From a virus, in the IMG/VR virus record IMGVR_UViG_3300037808_000992, positions 36,985-100,984 of that record: a DNA stretch of 64,000 nt; one strand, given 5' to 3'. Shown here piece after piece: positions 42,072-49,988 of the stretch; positions within the stretch are counted from its first letter, which is position 1; every line of letters begins with the position of its first letter. The notes below the pieces were generated by a model, which saw only the letters and a program-made list of their open reading frames with translations, had not been told where the DNA came from and made no database searches. The position numbers and the translations under genes are program-made.

Positions 42072-43069
42072 TGAGACGAGAGGAATTTTTAGACGGCTTT
42101 GATTTTAATGAGTACGTCCGTTCTCGCTTTGATACGGTATTAAATACTTCAGACGATGAACGGGTACGGGTTCAGTGCCCCTTTTGTAATGATCGAAGTT
42201 ACCACCTTTATATTTTAATTTCGGAGGGACTTCCCTACTGCCACAGGTGTAACTACAGTCCACGAAACCCCATTAAATTTATATCTGATTTAGAACGCAT
42301 CCCGGAGGGGGAGGTTGTTAAGTGGGCTGATGAGAATGCGACTCTTTTAGGAAACCCTGTTCAGGATATTTTAGAAGCGGTTCTTTCTGAGGAATCTTTT
42401 CCACAGGACCCGACCCCCTTTGAAGCTATGACACTGGGGATGGAGTTTGTTCCCGTGCTGGAATCCACAGGTATCTCTATCGTGGATAAGCAGCTTCACC
42501 AGGCTTACACCTACCTACAAGGTCGTTCTTTGAGTCGGGCACAGGTAGAGTCGTTTGATATACGTTACTGCTACGAGGGGTCCTTTTCTGGACGAATTGT
42601 AATTCCCTGTTATTTTAGAGGGGAGGTTGTGACTTTTGTAGCTCGGGATCTATCCGGGTTTGATAAACGAAAATACCTTAATCCAAAAGGGACTAAGCAG
42701 TCGGATTTCTTATTTAATTATGACAAAGTTGATTCAGATTGGGTGGTTGTAACGGAGGGAGTGTTTGATGCGATTAACGTCAGTTCCATTGCCCCTGTTG
42801 TTGCGTCGTTTGGAAAGAAATTATCCAAAACACAGATTTCCTTACTTAGTAAATTTAAGAAGGTTGTTTTTTATTGGGATAAAGACGCTTATCCAGCGGT
42901 TGATCAATACGCTAGAAAGGTAAGCGCTTCCTGTTATACGGTGTTGCATCCCGATAGTTGTGATGCAGGCGACCGGACCCCAGCGGATAATAGTTTATTG
43001 ATTAACCAAGCGGTCCCCACTAACAGTGTGAAGTACAGCTTATACAAAGTTGATCAACTCACTTGGTAA
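42071..43069 (+). CDS. dnaG: DNA primase, DnaG-type with zinc finger and Toprim
   Basis: This 332-residue protein makes RNA primers for lagging-strand synthesis. The N-terminus has a zinc-binding CPFC (~36) and CHRC (~56) set, as in bacterial and T7-type primases. A central catalytic part includes an SGRIVIPCYFRGEVVTFVAR segment (~175-195). The Toprim acidic motifs follow: VVVTEGVFDAI (Glu ~229) and FYWDKDAYPA (Asp-x-Asp ~271). It lacks a C-terminal helicase-binding domain as long as that of bacterial DnaG, so it is a compact phage form. It follows the SprT-like gene (TAATG coupling) and ends shortly before a regulatory region. Confidence 0.87.
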   Translation: MRREEFLDGFDFNEYVRSRFDTVLNTSDDERVRVQCPFCNDRSYHLYILISEGLPYCHRCNYSPRNPIKFISDLERIPEGEVVKWADENATLLGNPVQDILEAVLSEESFPQDPTPFEAMTLGMEFVPVLESTGISIVDKQLHQAYTYLQGRSLSRAQVESFDIRYCYEGSFSGRIVIPCYFRGEVVTFVARDLSGFDKRKYLNPKGTKQSDFLFNYDKVDSDWVVVTEGVFDAINVSSIAPVVASFGKKLSKTQISLLSKFKKVVFYWDKDAYPAVDQYARKVSASCYTVLHPDSCDAGDRTPADNSLLINQAVPTNSVKYSLYKVDQLTW

Positions 43070-43077
43070 TTTTTAGG

Positions 43078-43130
43078 TTGACAGTAGGTAGTCCTCTGTG
43101 ATTACATGAGTATAGTAATCGTACTATAAT
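43078..43130 (+). promoter_or_regulatory. Promoter region with palindrome upstream of RHH gene
   Basis: TTGACA (43078-43083) is followed by ATTACA at 17 bp, and a perfect TATAAT stands at 43125-43130. An inverted repeat TATAGTA (43111-43117) / TACTATA (43122-43128) with a 4-bp spacer overlaps the latter. This is a plausible operator for the ribbon-helix-helix protein encoded immediately downstream. Confidence 0.55.
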
Positions 43131-43135
43131 TATTC

Positions 43136-43327
43136 ATGGAGGATAGTATTTCAGTGATGGTTGAGAAAAATTATGCAGCAAGTAAAAAAGTGAAGTTGCA
43201 AGTGTATGTTTCGTCGGTAGACTTTAAACATTTAGAAGAGGATTGCGGCTCGTTGGGCATGAACCCTTCTGAGCTTATTAGAGATATCGTTCGCAAGTAC
43301 TACAATCAAAAACTTGGTCGGGGCTAA
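43136..43327 (+). CDS. Ribbon-helix-helix DNA-binding protein
   Basis: Up to 63 residues. The ATG at 43136 is only 5 bp after the -10 box. The GTG at 43154 or ATG at 43157, behind GGAGG at 43138-43142, may be the real start. The sequence matches the ribbon-helix-helix fold: a strand KLQVYVSS, then helix A VDFKHLEEDCGSLG and helix B PSELIRDIVRKYY. Such Arc/CopG-like dimers bind palindromes with the strand in the major groove. It probably represses its own promoter and perhaps others with similar sequence. The next gene follows immediately. Confidence 0.72.
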   Translation: MEDSISVMVEKNYAASKKVKLQVYVSSVDFKHLEEDCGSLGMNPSELIRDIVRKYYNQKLGRG

Positions 43328-43951
43328 ATGAATCCCGAGTGTTTTGGACTAGAGTTCTACGGCGACGACAAGACAGTCTGTCCACACATGGATTGCGTGT
43401 TGCGACACGACTGCAAAGATACTTACGAGGTAAGTAAGGGCTTGCGGACGCTAAAGAAACAACGTCAAAAAACTAAAAAACGAAACAAAGATAAATACTC
43501 CAGAGAAGTACTGAGCTTAAAAAAAGAATTTTTTGAAGAAGAGAAGAAAGAAAAAAAGGTACAGAAACGTGGTTATAGAAAACCGGCAAAGCTTGAATAT
43601 GTTGATAAAGGTTATCCCAGAGATCGTTTTGTTAGTGCTTTGCGAGAGGTTGCTTTGGAGTTAGGCTACTCGACTAAAGCAACTAAATGTCTCCACACCT
43701 TCTACAATGAAGATGGGCATTATCTAGCGAAGGTAAGCACTCGTCAGCAAAAGAGTGTGGTTGTTTATATTTCAGACGACCTTGCGACAGTGCTGAGCGA
43801 GAGTGATATGGTGTGCCGATATCTGTATGAGAATGAAAGACTGAGTATGCCTGAGTTTATTATGTGGGCCGTAAAGATAACTAACTTAACTGAATTAGAT
43901 AAATTGGTTCGCGCCTTTAAGAAGACAGAGGAGGTTGGCAATGATCTGTAA
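43328..43951 (+). CDS. Unknown protein with N-terminal Cys/His cluster and basic linker
   Basis: This 207-residue protein has a Cys/His-rich start (CPHMDCVLRHDC, ~17-29), consistent with a small metal site. Then comes a highly charged Lys/Glu coiled segment (~35-85). A folded C-terminal domain (~95-200) has strands around HYLAKVSTRQQKSVVVYI and a final helix. The domain order suggests nucleic-acid binding, but no family is recognised. It begins directly after the RHH gene and ends overlapping the next start. Confidence 0.52.
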   Translation: MNPECFGLEFYGDDKTVCPHMDCVLRHDCKDTYEVSKGLRTLKKQRQKTKKRNKDKYSREVLSLKKEFFEEEKKEKKVQKRGYRKPAKLEYVDKGYPRDRFVSALREVALELGYSTKATKCLHTFYNEDGHYLAKVSTRQQKSVVVYISDDLATVLSESDMVCRYLYENERLSMPEFIMWAVKITNLTELDKLVRAFKKTEEVGNDL

Positions 43952-44195
43952 TAACTTTTGGTGCCCCCACTGCGAGGCGGTTAAAGAGTATTGGTATCAG
44001 TACTCTGAACGCGATTCTCTCGTGTGTGACGGGTGTAGCAAAGGTGACCTCGAAGTTAGGCTATCAGCTACCTCGTTCGCTATGGCACAGAATTCAGCAG
44101 AACTTACACAAACACTTAGAAAAAGAGCATTAGACGATGATAAAAAGCACTTCAGAGAGCGCGAAAAAGCAGCCCTCGAAAAAGCAGGACTCTAA
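43941..44195 (+). CDS. Small zinc-ribbon protein
   Basis: The start is ATG 43941 with AGGAGG at 43929-43934. The product is 84 residues. The N-terminal half has CPHC (near residue 8) and CDGC (near 29), spaced as in a zinc ribbon. The C-terminal half is a charged helix (LRKRALDDDKKHFREREKAA). It overlaps the polymerase gene by 59 bp, which suggests tight translational coupling. It may be a polymerase-associated or regulatory protein. The family is unknown. Confidence 0.58.
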   Translation: MICNNFWCPHCEAVKEYWYQYSERDSLVCDGCSKGDLEVRLSATSFAMAQNSAELTQTLRKRALDDDKKHFREREKAALEKAGL

Positions 44196-46071
44196 AGAAG
44201 ACATCGTTCAGTCTGTCTTGGAGTCAATTGATTTTTCTGAGTTGTCAGATGAGTCCGGGTATGTCTTTACCAAGATAGACAACCTCGTTGATTTAGAGGC
44301 GGTGTACGATCAATTTTTGAAAGACGATCCTTCCATCCTTTCTGTCGATACCGAAACTACCGGACTGAGATGGCACCATCATATTATAGGGGTCTCCTTC
44401 TCTTGGTCCGACGAACATAATTATTACATTCCAATGCGCCACCTCAGCGAGGAGACCCAGTTGAGGGTGGTGGATTGCAGAGATATTTTAAATAAGATGT
44501 TTTCCTGTTCAGATAAAAAATACGTTTTTCACAATTATAAATTTGATTACCACAAGCTCTTTAAAGAAGGCATCGAAGTACTAGGAGAGGTCCATGACAC
44601 GATGCTCATGCATTACGTTTTGGATGAAAACGGAAGTCACAAACTAAAAGATTTGGCAGCGAAGTTTGTCGATGCAAATGCTCATCACTATGAAACTATG
44701 ATTAGTCAGATTCGTAAGAAGTTGGCTCGCAGTTTAAAGATCAAAATTAAAGAATTTGGGTTCGAGCATATACCTATTAATCTGATGGTTCAGTATGCCT
44801 GTCGAGACACCTTGTACACGTTGAAGTTGTATGCGTATTTCCAACCCCAGATTGATGAAGGGGTTGAGAAGGTCTACAAGCGTGAGCTAGAACTCCTTCC
44901 TGCCTTGTGTGCTATGGAGCAGTACGGCGCTCATGTTGATCAACCGTTGCTATTAGATAGATCAGCTAAGTTAGGCGAAGATATTAATGCACTTTTTAAT
45001 GAGGTTGTAGAGCTTGCCGGTCAAGAGTTTGATTTAAATAGTCCGTCTCAACTAGGGAAGGTTCTACAAAGTAAAGGGATTCATACGCGTCAATACACAC
45101 CTACGGGTCGCATGGCTACGAATGCTAAGGCTCTAAAGGGAGTCGCTGTACGCTACCCATTTGTTAAAAAGCTCTTGGCGTACCGAGAGCAGTACAAGCT
45201 CAAACATACGTATACAGATCCTCTCTGTGGTTTTTGTGACGAGAACAGCTTTATTCACTGCAGTTATATGCAAGCAGTTGCGGTAACAGGTCGGTTGACG
45301 TGTAAGTCTCCAAGTCTCCAAGTGATACCCCGCACTGCCGGTATCCGAGACGCGTTCACTCCTCCTAGTGATGAGTATTTGATTGTGCCCATCGACCTTT
45401 CTCAAATTGAGTTACGCGTTTTGGCTCACTACTCCAAGGATCCTATTCTGCTCCACGCCTACCAAACAGAGGAAGACATCCATAGCAGGACAGCGGCAGA
45501 GGTTTTTGATGTAGAGATTTCTGAGGTTACGAAGGAGCAACGTAACACAGCAAAGCCAATTAACTTCGGGATTGTGTATGGGATGGGACCATCAAAATTG
45601 GCTGAGACCTTAGAAATCCCTCAGAATACAGCCACTCAATATATTGAGGCGTACATGGAACGCTATGCAGGGGTGGCTAGGTTCATCACTAAGTATAAGC
45701 GGCTGGCGAAGAAGCATGGCTTTGTAAAGAATTACTTTGGAAGAACGAGACGATTGGATTCATTGAAGACGGCTGACCTAGAAGACTGGGCGAGAGAGCG
45801 TGGGTATAGGCAAGCTGTTAACTTTGTAATCCAGTCTACTGCTGCGGATATGTTCAAGATTATTCTGGTTCGCTGCCATGAAATTCTAAAAGAAAAGCGT
45901 ACCAAGATGGTCATGAATATCCATGATGAGATCGTGTTCTATTGGCACCTAGAGGAACTCGATTTGATGCCGGAAATTATTCAGGCGTTTGAAGATTGGA
46001 ATTTTCGAATTCCGATCATTGCGGAGGTGTCTTATAGCGAGGAATCTTGGGGAGCAAAACAGGAGTGGTAG
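44137..46071 (+). CDS. polA: DNA polymerase, family A with 3'-5' exonuclease
   Basis: This 644-residue replicative polymerase has a basic N-terminal tail, then a 3'-5' proofreading exonuclease: Exo I SVDTETTG (~69), Exo II FHNYKFDYHKL (~130) and Exo III YACRDTLYTL (~227). The polymerase domain follows: motif A DLSQIELR (~420), motif B RNTAKPINFGIVYG (~469) and motif C NIHDEIV (~595). All catalytic acidic residues are present. The O-helix residue equivalent to E. coli Phe762 is Phe. There is no 5'-3' exonuclease domain, as in T7-like phage enzymes. The start at 44137 gives ~65 residues before the exonuclease. Confidence 0.93.
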   Translation: MIKSTSESAKKQPSKKQDSKEDIVQSVLESIDFSELSDESGYVFTKIDNLVDLEAVYDQFLKDDPSILSVDTETTGLRWHHHIIGVSFSWSDEHNYYIPMRHLSEETQLRVVDCRDILNKMFSCSDKKYVFHNYKFDYHKLFKEGIEVLGEVHDTMLMHYVLDENGSHKLKDLAAKFVDANAHHYETMISQIRKKLARSLKIKIKEFGFEHIPINLMVQYACRDTLYTLKLYAYFQPQIDEGVEKVYKRELELLPALCAMEQYGAHVDQPLLLDRSAKLGEDINALFNEVVELAGQEFDLNSPSQLGKVLQSKGIHTRQYTPTGRMATNAKALKGVAVRYPFVKKLLAYREQYKLKHTYTDPLCGFCDENSFIHCSYMQAVAVTGRLTCKSPSLQVIPRTAGIRDAFTPPSDEYLIVPIDLSQIELRVLAHYSKDPILLHAYQTEEDIHSRTAAEVFDVEISEVTKEQRNTAKPINFGIVYGMGPSKLAETLEIPQNTATQYIEAYMERYAGVARFITKYKRLAKKHGFVKNYFGRTRRLDSLKTADLEDWARERGYRQAVNFVIQSTAADMFKIILVRCHEILKEKRTKMVMNIHDEIVFYWHLEELDLMPEIIQAFEDWNFRIPIIAEVSYSEESWGAKQEW

Positions 46072-46072
46072 A

Positions 46073-46537
46073 ATGGAAGAACGTACTTTAAAAATATTGG
46101 ATAAACCATTTGACTTAACCGATCTTTACGGGAACCTTAATCCCCTTGAAGATGTCAAAATTGATCATTCGGACCTGCAGGGTGAGTTTCTCAGACAGTC
46201 TGAGTTGGTTGCCTCTTATGGGTTTTTATCTGCTGATGCTGAATCTGAGGAACGCCTCATTGAGTACCAGTTAGATCGATTGTATGCCGTGTTGGATCAA
46301 CAAAGGAGGGGAGAATTTCAGGCTTCTGGTGAGCGTATTACAGAAAAGAAAATTGAGAACTCTGTAATCACTGACCCACAGTACCAAGAAATAAAACTAA
46401 ATTTAATTGAAGCGAAAAGAAATAAACAACTTTTTAAAGCAACGTGCCAAGCATTGAATCATAAGCTTCAGGCATTGATTAATGCTGGCGCAGATAACAG
46501 AAAAACTTTTAACGAAGTAAGGACTTTGGAATCTTAA
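46073..46537 (+). CDS. uvsY: UvsY-like recombination mediator
   Basis: The ATG at 46073 with AGGAGTGG upstream gives 154 residues. The second half has the pattern of T4-type UvsY: a charged helix, ITEKKIENSVITDPQYQEIK, then a long helix with heptads (KRNKQLFKATCQALNHKLQALI) and a short tail. UvsY loads the recombinase on SSB-covered DNA by displacing gp32. The immediate neighbours are DNA polymerase, a gp32-like SSB and RecA, exactly its functional partners. The similarity is by pattern, and the N-terminal third is not recognisable. Confidence 0.65.
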   Translation: MEERTLKILDKPFDLTDLYGNLNPLEDVKIDHSDLQGEFLRQSELVASYGFLSADAESEERLIEYQLDRLYAVLDQQRRGEFQASGERITEKKIENSVITDPQYQEIKLNLIEAKRNKQLFKATCQALNHKLQALINAGADNRKTFNEVRTLES

Positions 46538-46538
46538 A

Positions 46539-47492
46539 ATGAGTAACGACGAATTTGTAAAACTAGATCTTGATGGAATGTTTGATGATGAGCGCCGCTT
46601 TGGCCGGAAGAAGAAGGCTGACCGGATTAAAGTGCTCCCAGGAACATCTGTGGTGCTTCGCATTTTGCGTGGCAAGACCGACACTAAATTTTATTCTGTG
46701 CGCCGACAGCACTGGGGGATCCCTCAAGGTAGTTCGGGACCACCCCTTGCATGTGCGACTGCTCACGACGGGAGTGATTGTTACTTTTGTGACCTTGTGA
46801 GCGAGTATTACAACTCAGGAGACCCCCGAAAGAAAGCTCTGGCCAGTCGAATGAAGGCGTCTTCATCGGTCATGAGTAATGTTATTGATGTCCGTGATCC
46901 GGTGAATGACGACGGGAGTCCAAAGGTACAGCTTTGGCAGTACACCTGGGCCATTTTTCAAGACTTGATGCGCTACTTTAAAGACTCGGAGTATGGAGAT
47001 GTTACGAACCCATCGACAGGTCGTAATTTTAAGGTGTCTGCTGAAAAGGTTTCTGAGGGAACGAGTTCTTTCATCAAGTACAAGATAACCCCCGGAGCAA
47101 ACCCCAGTAAGTTAGAAAACATGGAAGCGTTGGATCATCTTATCGATCTAGAAGAGATATTCCCCCCTCGTTTTTTCACCTATGATGATCAGAAATCGAT
47201 TGCGGCGGGGGAGTTTGATCCCCGGAAAGGTAAGTTGCCTGCTCCTCCGAGTAAGCCTCAATTGACTGAAGGTTCTGATACTGCTGATGAATTCTTCCCG
47301 GAGGATGATTCTCCAAAACCCACAAAGAAAGTGGCCGAAGAAGAATTTGAAGAGACTTCCGGCGATGGCGATTGGGAAGATGAGTTTGAAGAAGGGGAGA
47401 CCGAGGAAACCTCTTCGGATGACCCTAAGCGCGATGACGTGAAGAAGAAGTTGGAAGACCTAAAGAAAGTTGTCGCGAACAATCGGCAATAA
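46539..47492 (+). CDS. Single-stranded DNA-binding protein, gp32-like
   Basis: This 317-residue protein has the gp32 plan: a short N-terminal cooperativity region with basic residues (RRFGRKKKADRIK), then an OB-fold core with a zinc-binding site (a Cys-x-x-x-His and CYFC, ~70-85), aromatic residues for ssDNA stacking (e.g. KFYSVRRQHWG, LWQYTWAIF), and an acidic C-terminal tail (from ~250, many Glu/Asp) for partner binding. It protects ssDNA and recruits polymerase, primase and mediator. It lies between the UvsY-like and RecA genes. Confidence 0.85.
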   Translation: MSNDEFVKLDLDGMFDDERRFGRKKKADRIKVLPGTSVVLRILRGKTDTKFYSVRRQHWGIPQGSSGPPLACATAHDGSDCYFCDLVSEYYNSGDPRKKALASRMKASSSVMSNVIDVRDPVNDDGSPKVQLWQYTWAIFQDLMRYFKDSEYGDVTNPSTGRNFKVSAEKVSEGTSSFIKYKITPGANPSKLENMEALDHLIDLEEIFPPRFFTYDDQKSIAAGEFDPRKGKLPAPPSKPQLTEGSDTADEFFPEDDSPKPTKKVAEEEFEETSGDGDWEDEFEEGETEETSSDDPKRDDVKKKLEDLKKVVANNRQ

Positions 47493-47507
47493 GGGGAGTG
47501 GTATAAA

Positions 47508-48524
47508 TTGGCTAAATCAAAAAAAGTAGACACTTCTGAAACGAAGGTGACTAGTTTGGCCTCGTTGATGGCTACCGTCTCTAAGAAACATGGGGACGGT
47601 AGCCTCATGATCATGGGAGAAGCACCCTCGTGTAAAAACGTGCCGGTTATTTCTTCAGGATCTCTGGCTATCGATCACATTCTGGGAGTAGGTGGTTACC
47701 CTCGCGGCAGAGTGATGGAAATATTTGGTCCAGAATCTGCGGGAAAAACGACTCTAACTCTTCATGCTATTGCGGAGTGCCAAAAAGCAGGAGGGACAGC
47801 CGCGTTTATTGATGCTGAGCACGCTTTAGATTTGAAGTACGCGAGTGCAGTAGGTATAGACACGGATAAGCTTTTGTTTTCACAACCTGATTATGGAGAG
47901 CAAGCGTTAGATATCATTGAGGATATTGTTCGTGCTAATCTTGTGGATTTGGTGGTCGTAGATTCTGTTGCGGCGTTGACTCCTAAGGCTGAGATTGATG
48001 GCAATATGGAGAAGAACCATATGGGTCTTCAGGCTCGGATGATGAGTCAGGCGTTGCGTAAGCTTACGGCTATTGTCCATAAGACTTCCACTTGCTTGAT
48101 GTTCTTGAATCAGACCCGTCAGAAAATAGGTGTGATGTATGGCAGTAATGAAACTACTCCCGGTGGGAACGCTTTAAAGTTTTATTGCTCTATTCGAGCG
48201 TCTATCCGTCGCGTGACCTCTATTAAGAGAGGGGAGGAAGTCATCGGCAACGTGGTTAAGATTAAGGTTGTGAAGAACAAGCTTGCTCCTCCCTTCAGAG
48301 AGTGTACGGCGTCTATCTTATTTGGGCAGGGACTTGATTCCGCAGGTGATTTATTTGATTTTGCAGTGGACTACGGACTCATTGATAAAGCAGGCGCGTG
48401 GTTTTCATACAACGGAACACAGATTGGTCACGGAAAAGTAAAAGCTGTTGAGTATCTTTTAGCAGAAGAAAACAAAGGTATCTTTGAGGAATTAGAAAAT
48501 AAAATTAGAGAAGGTTTAATGTAA
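47508..48524 (+). CDS. recA: RecA recombinase (bacterial type)
   Basis: This 338-residue strand-exchange protein starts with TTG 47508, behind GGGGAGTGG. It has the canonical bacterial RecA order: Walker A GPESAGKTT (~75), the catalytic Glu in DAEHALD, Walker B LVVVDSVAAL, loop L1 (GLQARMMSQAL), and the QTRQKIGVMYG region followed by the L2 TPGGNALKFY sequence. This is closer to bacterial RecA than to T4 UvsX, yet it lies beside T4-like mediator and SSB genes. The C-terminus is short. It supports recombination-dependent replication and repair. Confidence 0.95.
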   Translation: MAKSKKVDTSETKVTSLASLMATVSKKHGDGSLMIMGEAPSCKNVPVISSGSLAIDHILGVGGYPRGRVMEIFGPESAGKTTLTLHAIAECQKAGGTAAFIDAEHALDLKYASAVGIDTDKLLFSQPDYGEQALDIIEDIVRANLVDLVVVDSVAALTPKAEIDGNMEKNHMGLQARMMSQALRKLTAIVHKTSTCLMFLNQTRQKIGVMYGSNETTPGGNALKFYCSIRASIRRVTSIKRGEEVIGNVVKIKVVKNKLAPPFRECTASILFGQGLDSAGDLFDFAVDYGLIDKAGAWFSYNGTQIGHGKVKAVEYLLAEENKGIFEELENKIREGLM

Positions 48525-48526
48525 AA

Positions 48527-48739
48527 ATGAACATAAAGAATATTACTATATCGCTAGGAAGAACTATAAATCTTGGCAATTTTGAAAGCGTGAGAATGGA
48601 TGTTTCTATTGAATCAGAAGTTAATCACACTACGTATGACGCAGAGTTTGAAAGTTTAAAATTAATTGTTACCGAGAAACTGTATCAACTAATTGCTGAC
48701 CCTTCCATATCAGGGCACCTCCCTAAAGCGGGGACCTAA
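48527..48739 (+). CDS. Unknown small protein after recA
   Basis: This is a 70-residue protein starting 2 bp after recA and overlapping the next start (TAATG). It is predicted as beta strands (ITISLGRTINLGNFESVRMD) followed by a helix (ESLKLIVTEKLYQLIAD). The pattern resembles a small beta-sheet scaffold. There are no Cys and no signal peptide. The function is unknown; it may modulate RecA or the nearby nuclease. Confidence 0.5.
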   Translation: MNIKNITISLGRTINLGNFESVRMDVSIESEVNHTTYDAEFESLKLIVTEKLYQLIADPSISGHLPKAGT

Positions 48740-48909
48740 TGTGGTTATTAGCTGCTCTTGTTTTGTTTGCGTCTCCTTATGAGGCCGAGCCCGTGTCTTA
48801 CGATTACGAAACCACCCCGTGTTATGTAAATCGTGAGTGCGGTGTGGGGGAGTGTTGGGTTGGGATATGCGAGAAAGGTTTTTGCGTAGCCTACTTTAGT
48901 TGCGTATGA
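48739..48909 (+). CDS. Exported cysteine-rich micropeptide
   Basis: A 56-residue reading frame is coupled on both sides (TAATG upstream, ATGA downstream). It starts with a hydrophobic signal-like segment (MWLLAALVLFASPYEA) and then has six Cys in ~28 residues at roughly regular spacing (TPC, REC, GEC, GIC, GFC, FSC). The even Cys number and export signal suggest a disulphide-stabilised periplasmic or surface peptide. It could act on the host envelope or exclude other phages. The family is unknown. Tight coupling supports a real gene despite the small size. Confidence 0.6.
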   Translation: MWLLAALVLFASPYEAEPVSYDYETTPCYVNRECGVGECWVGICEKGFCVAYFSCV

Positions 48910-49988
48910 AGATTGCATTATTTTCTGATTTACATGCTCACCCTTTCAAAAATGGAACTGTCGATGAGCACGGTCGTAATAGTCGTGTAGAAGACGCTGT
49001 GGGTGTCATTCGGCAGGTGTATTCTGAAGGCGCTAAGCGTGGGGTTGATTATGTTTTGTTTGGAGGTGATCTATTTGATCGTCGTAAAAGCATTGATGTA
49101 GATACCTATAATCGTATTCACGAAGTGGTAACGACTCAATCGTTGAGTATTCCTACTTACATGATTCCTGGTAATCATGATCAGGCAAATAAATCCGGCA
49201 CCATTCACGCGCTTCAGAGATTCCACTCCGATTCCTGTTTTATTTTTCAGGAGCCTAAATGGGTAAAATTGAATTCTGATACGGCGTTGTTTGGAGTTCC
49301 CTATTACGATGATGGGGAACTGATTGCTGAGCATGTCGTGAAGGGGCTCAGGAAGAAACCTAAGGGTGTTTCTAAAACCATCTTACTGATGCACTACGGC
49401 GTAGCCGGTGCTAAGATTGGACCCTCGGACTACGTTCTCCCTTGTGAGCTTAGTGTGGACATGCTTAAGCCTGCTAAGTGGGACATTATCTTTGGAGGCC
49501 ACTACCATATTGGCCAACGGATAGGAGATAAGTTCAATTACATTGGATCGGCCTTGCAGCATCGTTGGGATGATGTAGGTTTCGAGAAGTCTTTTGTGGT
49601 TCTGGATACGGAAGATTGGTCTATTGAGCGTGTTCCTACTGTAGCTCCGAGTTTTGTAGTTGTAGAAGATTTAGAGAATTTCGATCTCTTGGATGTAGGT
49701 AATTCTTTTGTACGAGTTGTTTTACCGTCTTCCCCTTCTGATGACGTAAAAGATATGGTGTCTACTACGTTTGCCGAGGCTGGTGCGTTGTCTGTTGAGT
49801 TTAGAATTGTCCCTGCGGAAGTGGATGATATTCCTACTGATCGTATTGAGTTTAGTGAGGGTAGTGGAACGTCGGGCGTTTTAGAGGACTATATTAAATC
49901 AGATGTCGTAGATACTGCTGGGTTTGATATTAAGAAACTGCTTAAACTAGGGAAAGATTTAATCCAAGAGGCTACTTATGATCATTAA
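48906..49988 (+). CDS. sbcD: SbcD/Mre11/gp47-like nuclease subunit
   Basis: The start is ATG 48906 (ATGA with the previous stop). The 360-residue metallophosphoesterase has all signature motifs: FSDLHAH (I), FGGDLFD (II), PGNHD (III), LMHYG (IV) and GGHYHIG (V). With its SbcC partner it forms the recombination and end-processing nuclease (T4 gp46/47). The partner gene follows at 51.4 kb but two other genes intervene. The C-terminus is a capping domain. It overlaps the next gene by 11 bp. Confidence 0.92.
   Translation: MKIALFSDLHAHPFKNGTVDEHGRNSRVEDAVGVIRQVYSEGAKRGVDYVLFGGDLFDRRKSIDVDTYNRIHEVVTTQSLSIPTYMIPGNHDQANKSGTIHALQRFHSDSCFIFQEPKWVKLNSDTALFGVPYYDDGELIAEHVVKGLRKKPKGVSKTILLMHYGVAGAKIGPSDYVLPCELSVDMLKPAKWDIIFGGHYHIGQRIGDKFNYIGSALQHRWDDVGFEKSFVVLDTEDWSIERVPTVAPSFVVVEDLENFDLLDVGNSFVRVVLPSSPSDDVKDMVSTTFAEAGALSVEFRIVPAEVDDIPTDRIEFSEGSGTSGVLEDYIKSDVVDTAGFDIKKLLKLGKDLIQEATYDH

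Noticed and set aside
46570-46800. Overlapping plus-strand frame inside the SSB gene
   Set aside because: The gp32-like frame is clearly coding; the alternative has no start signal or family pattern.
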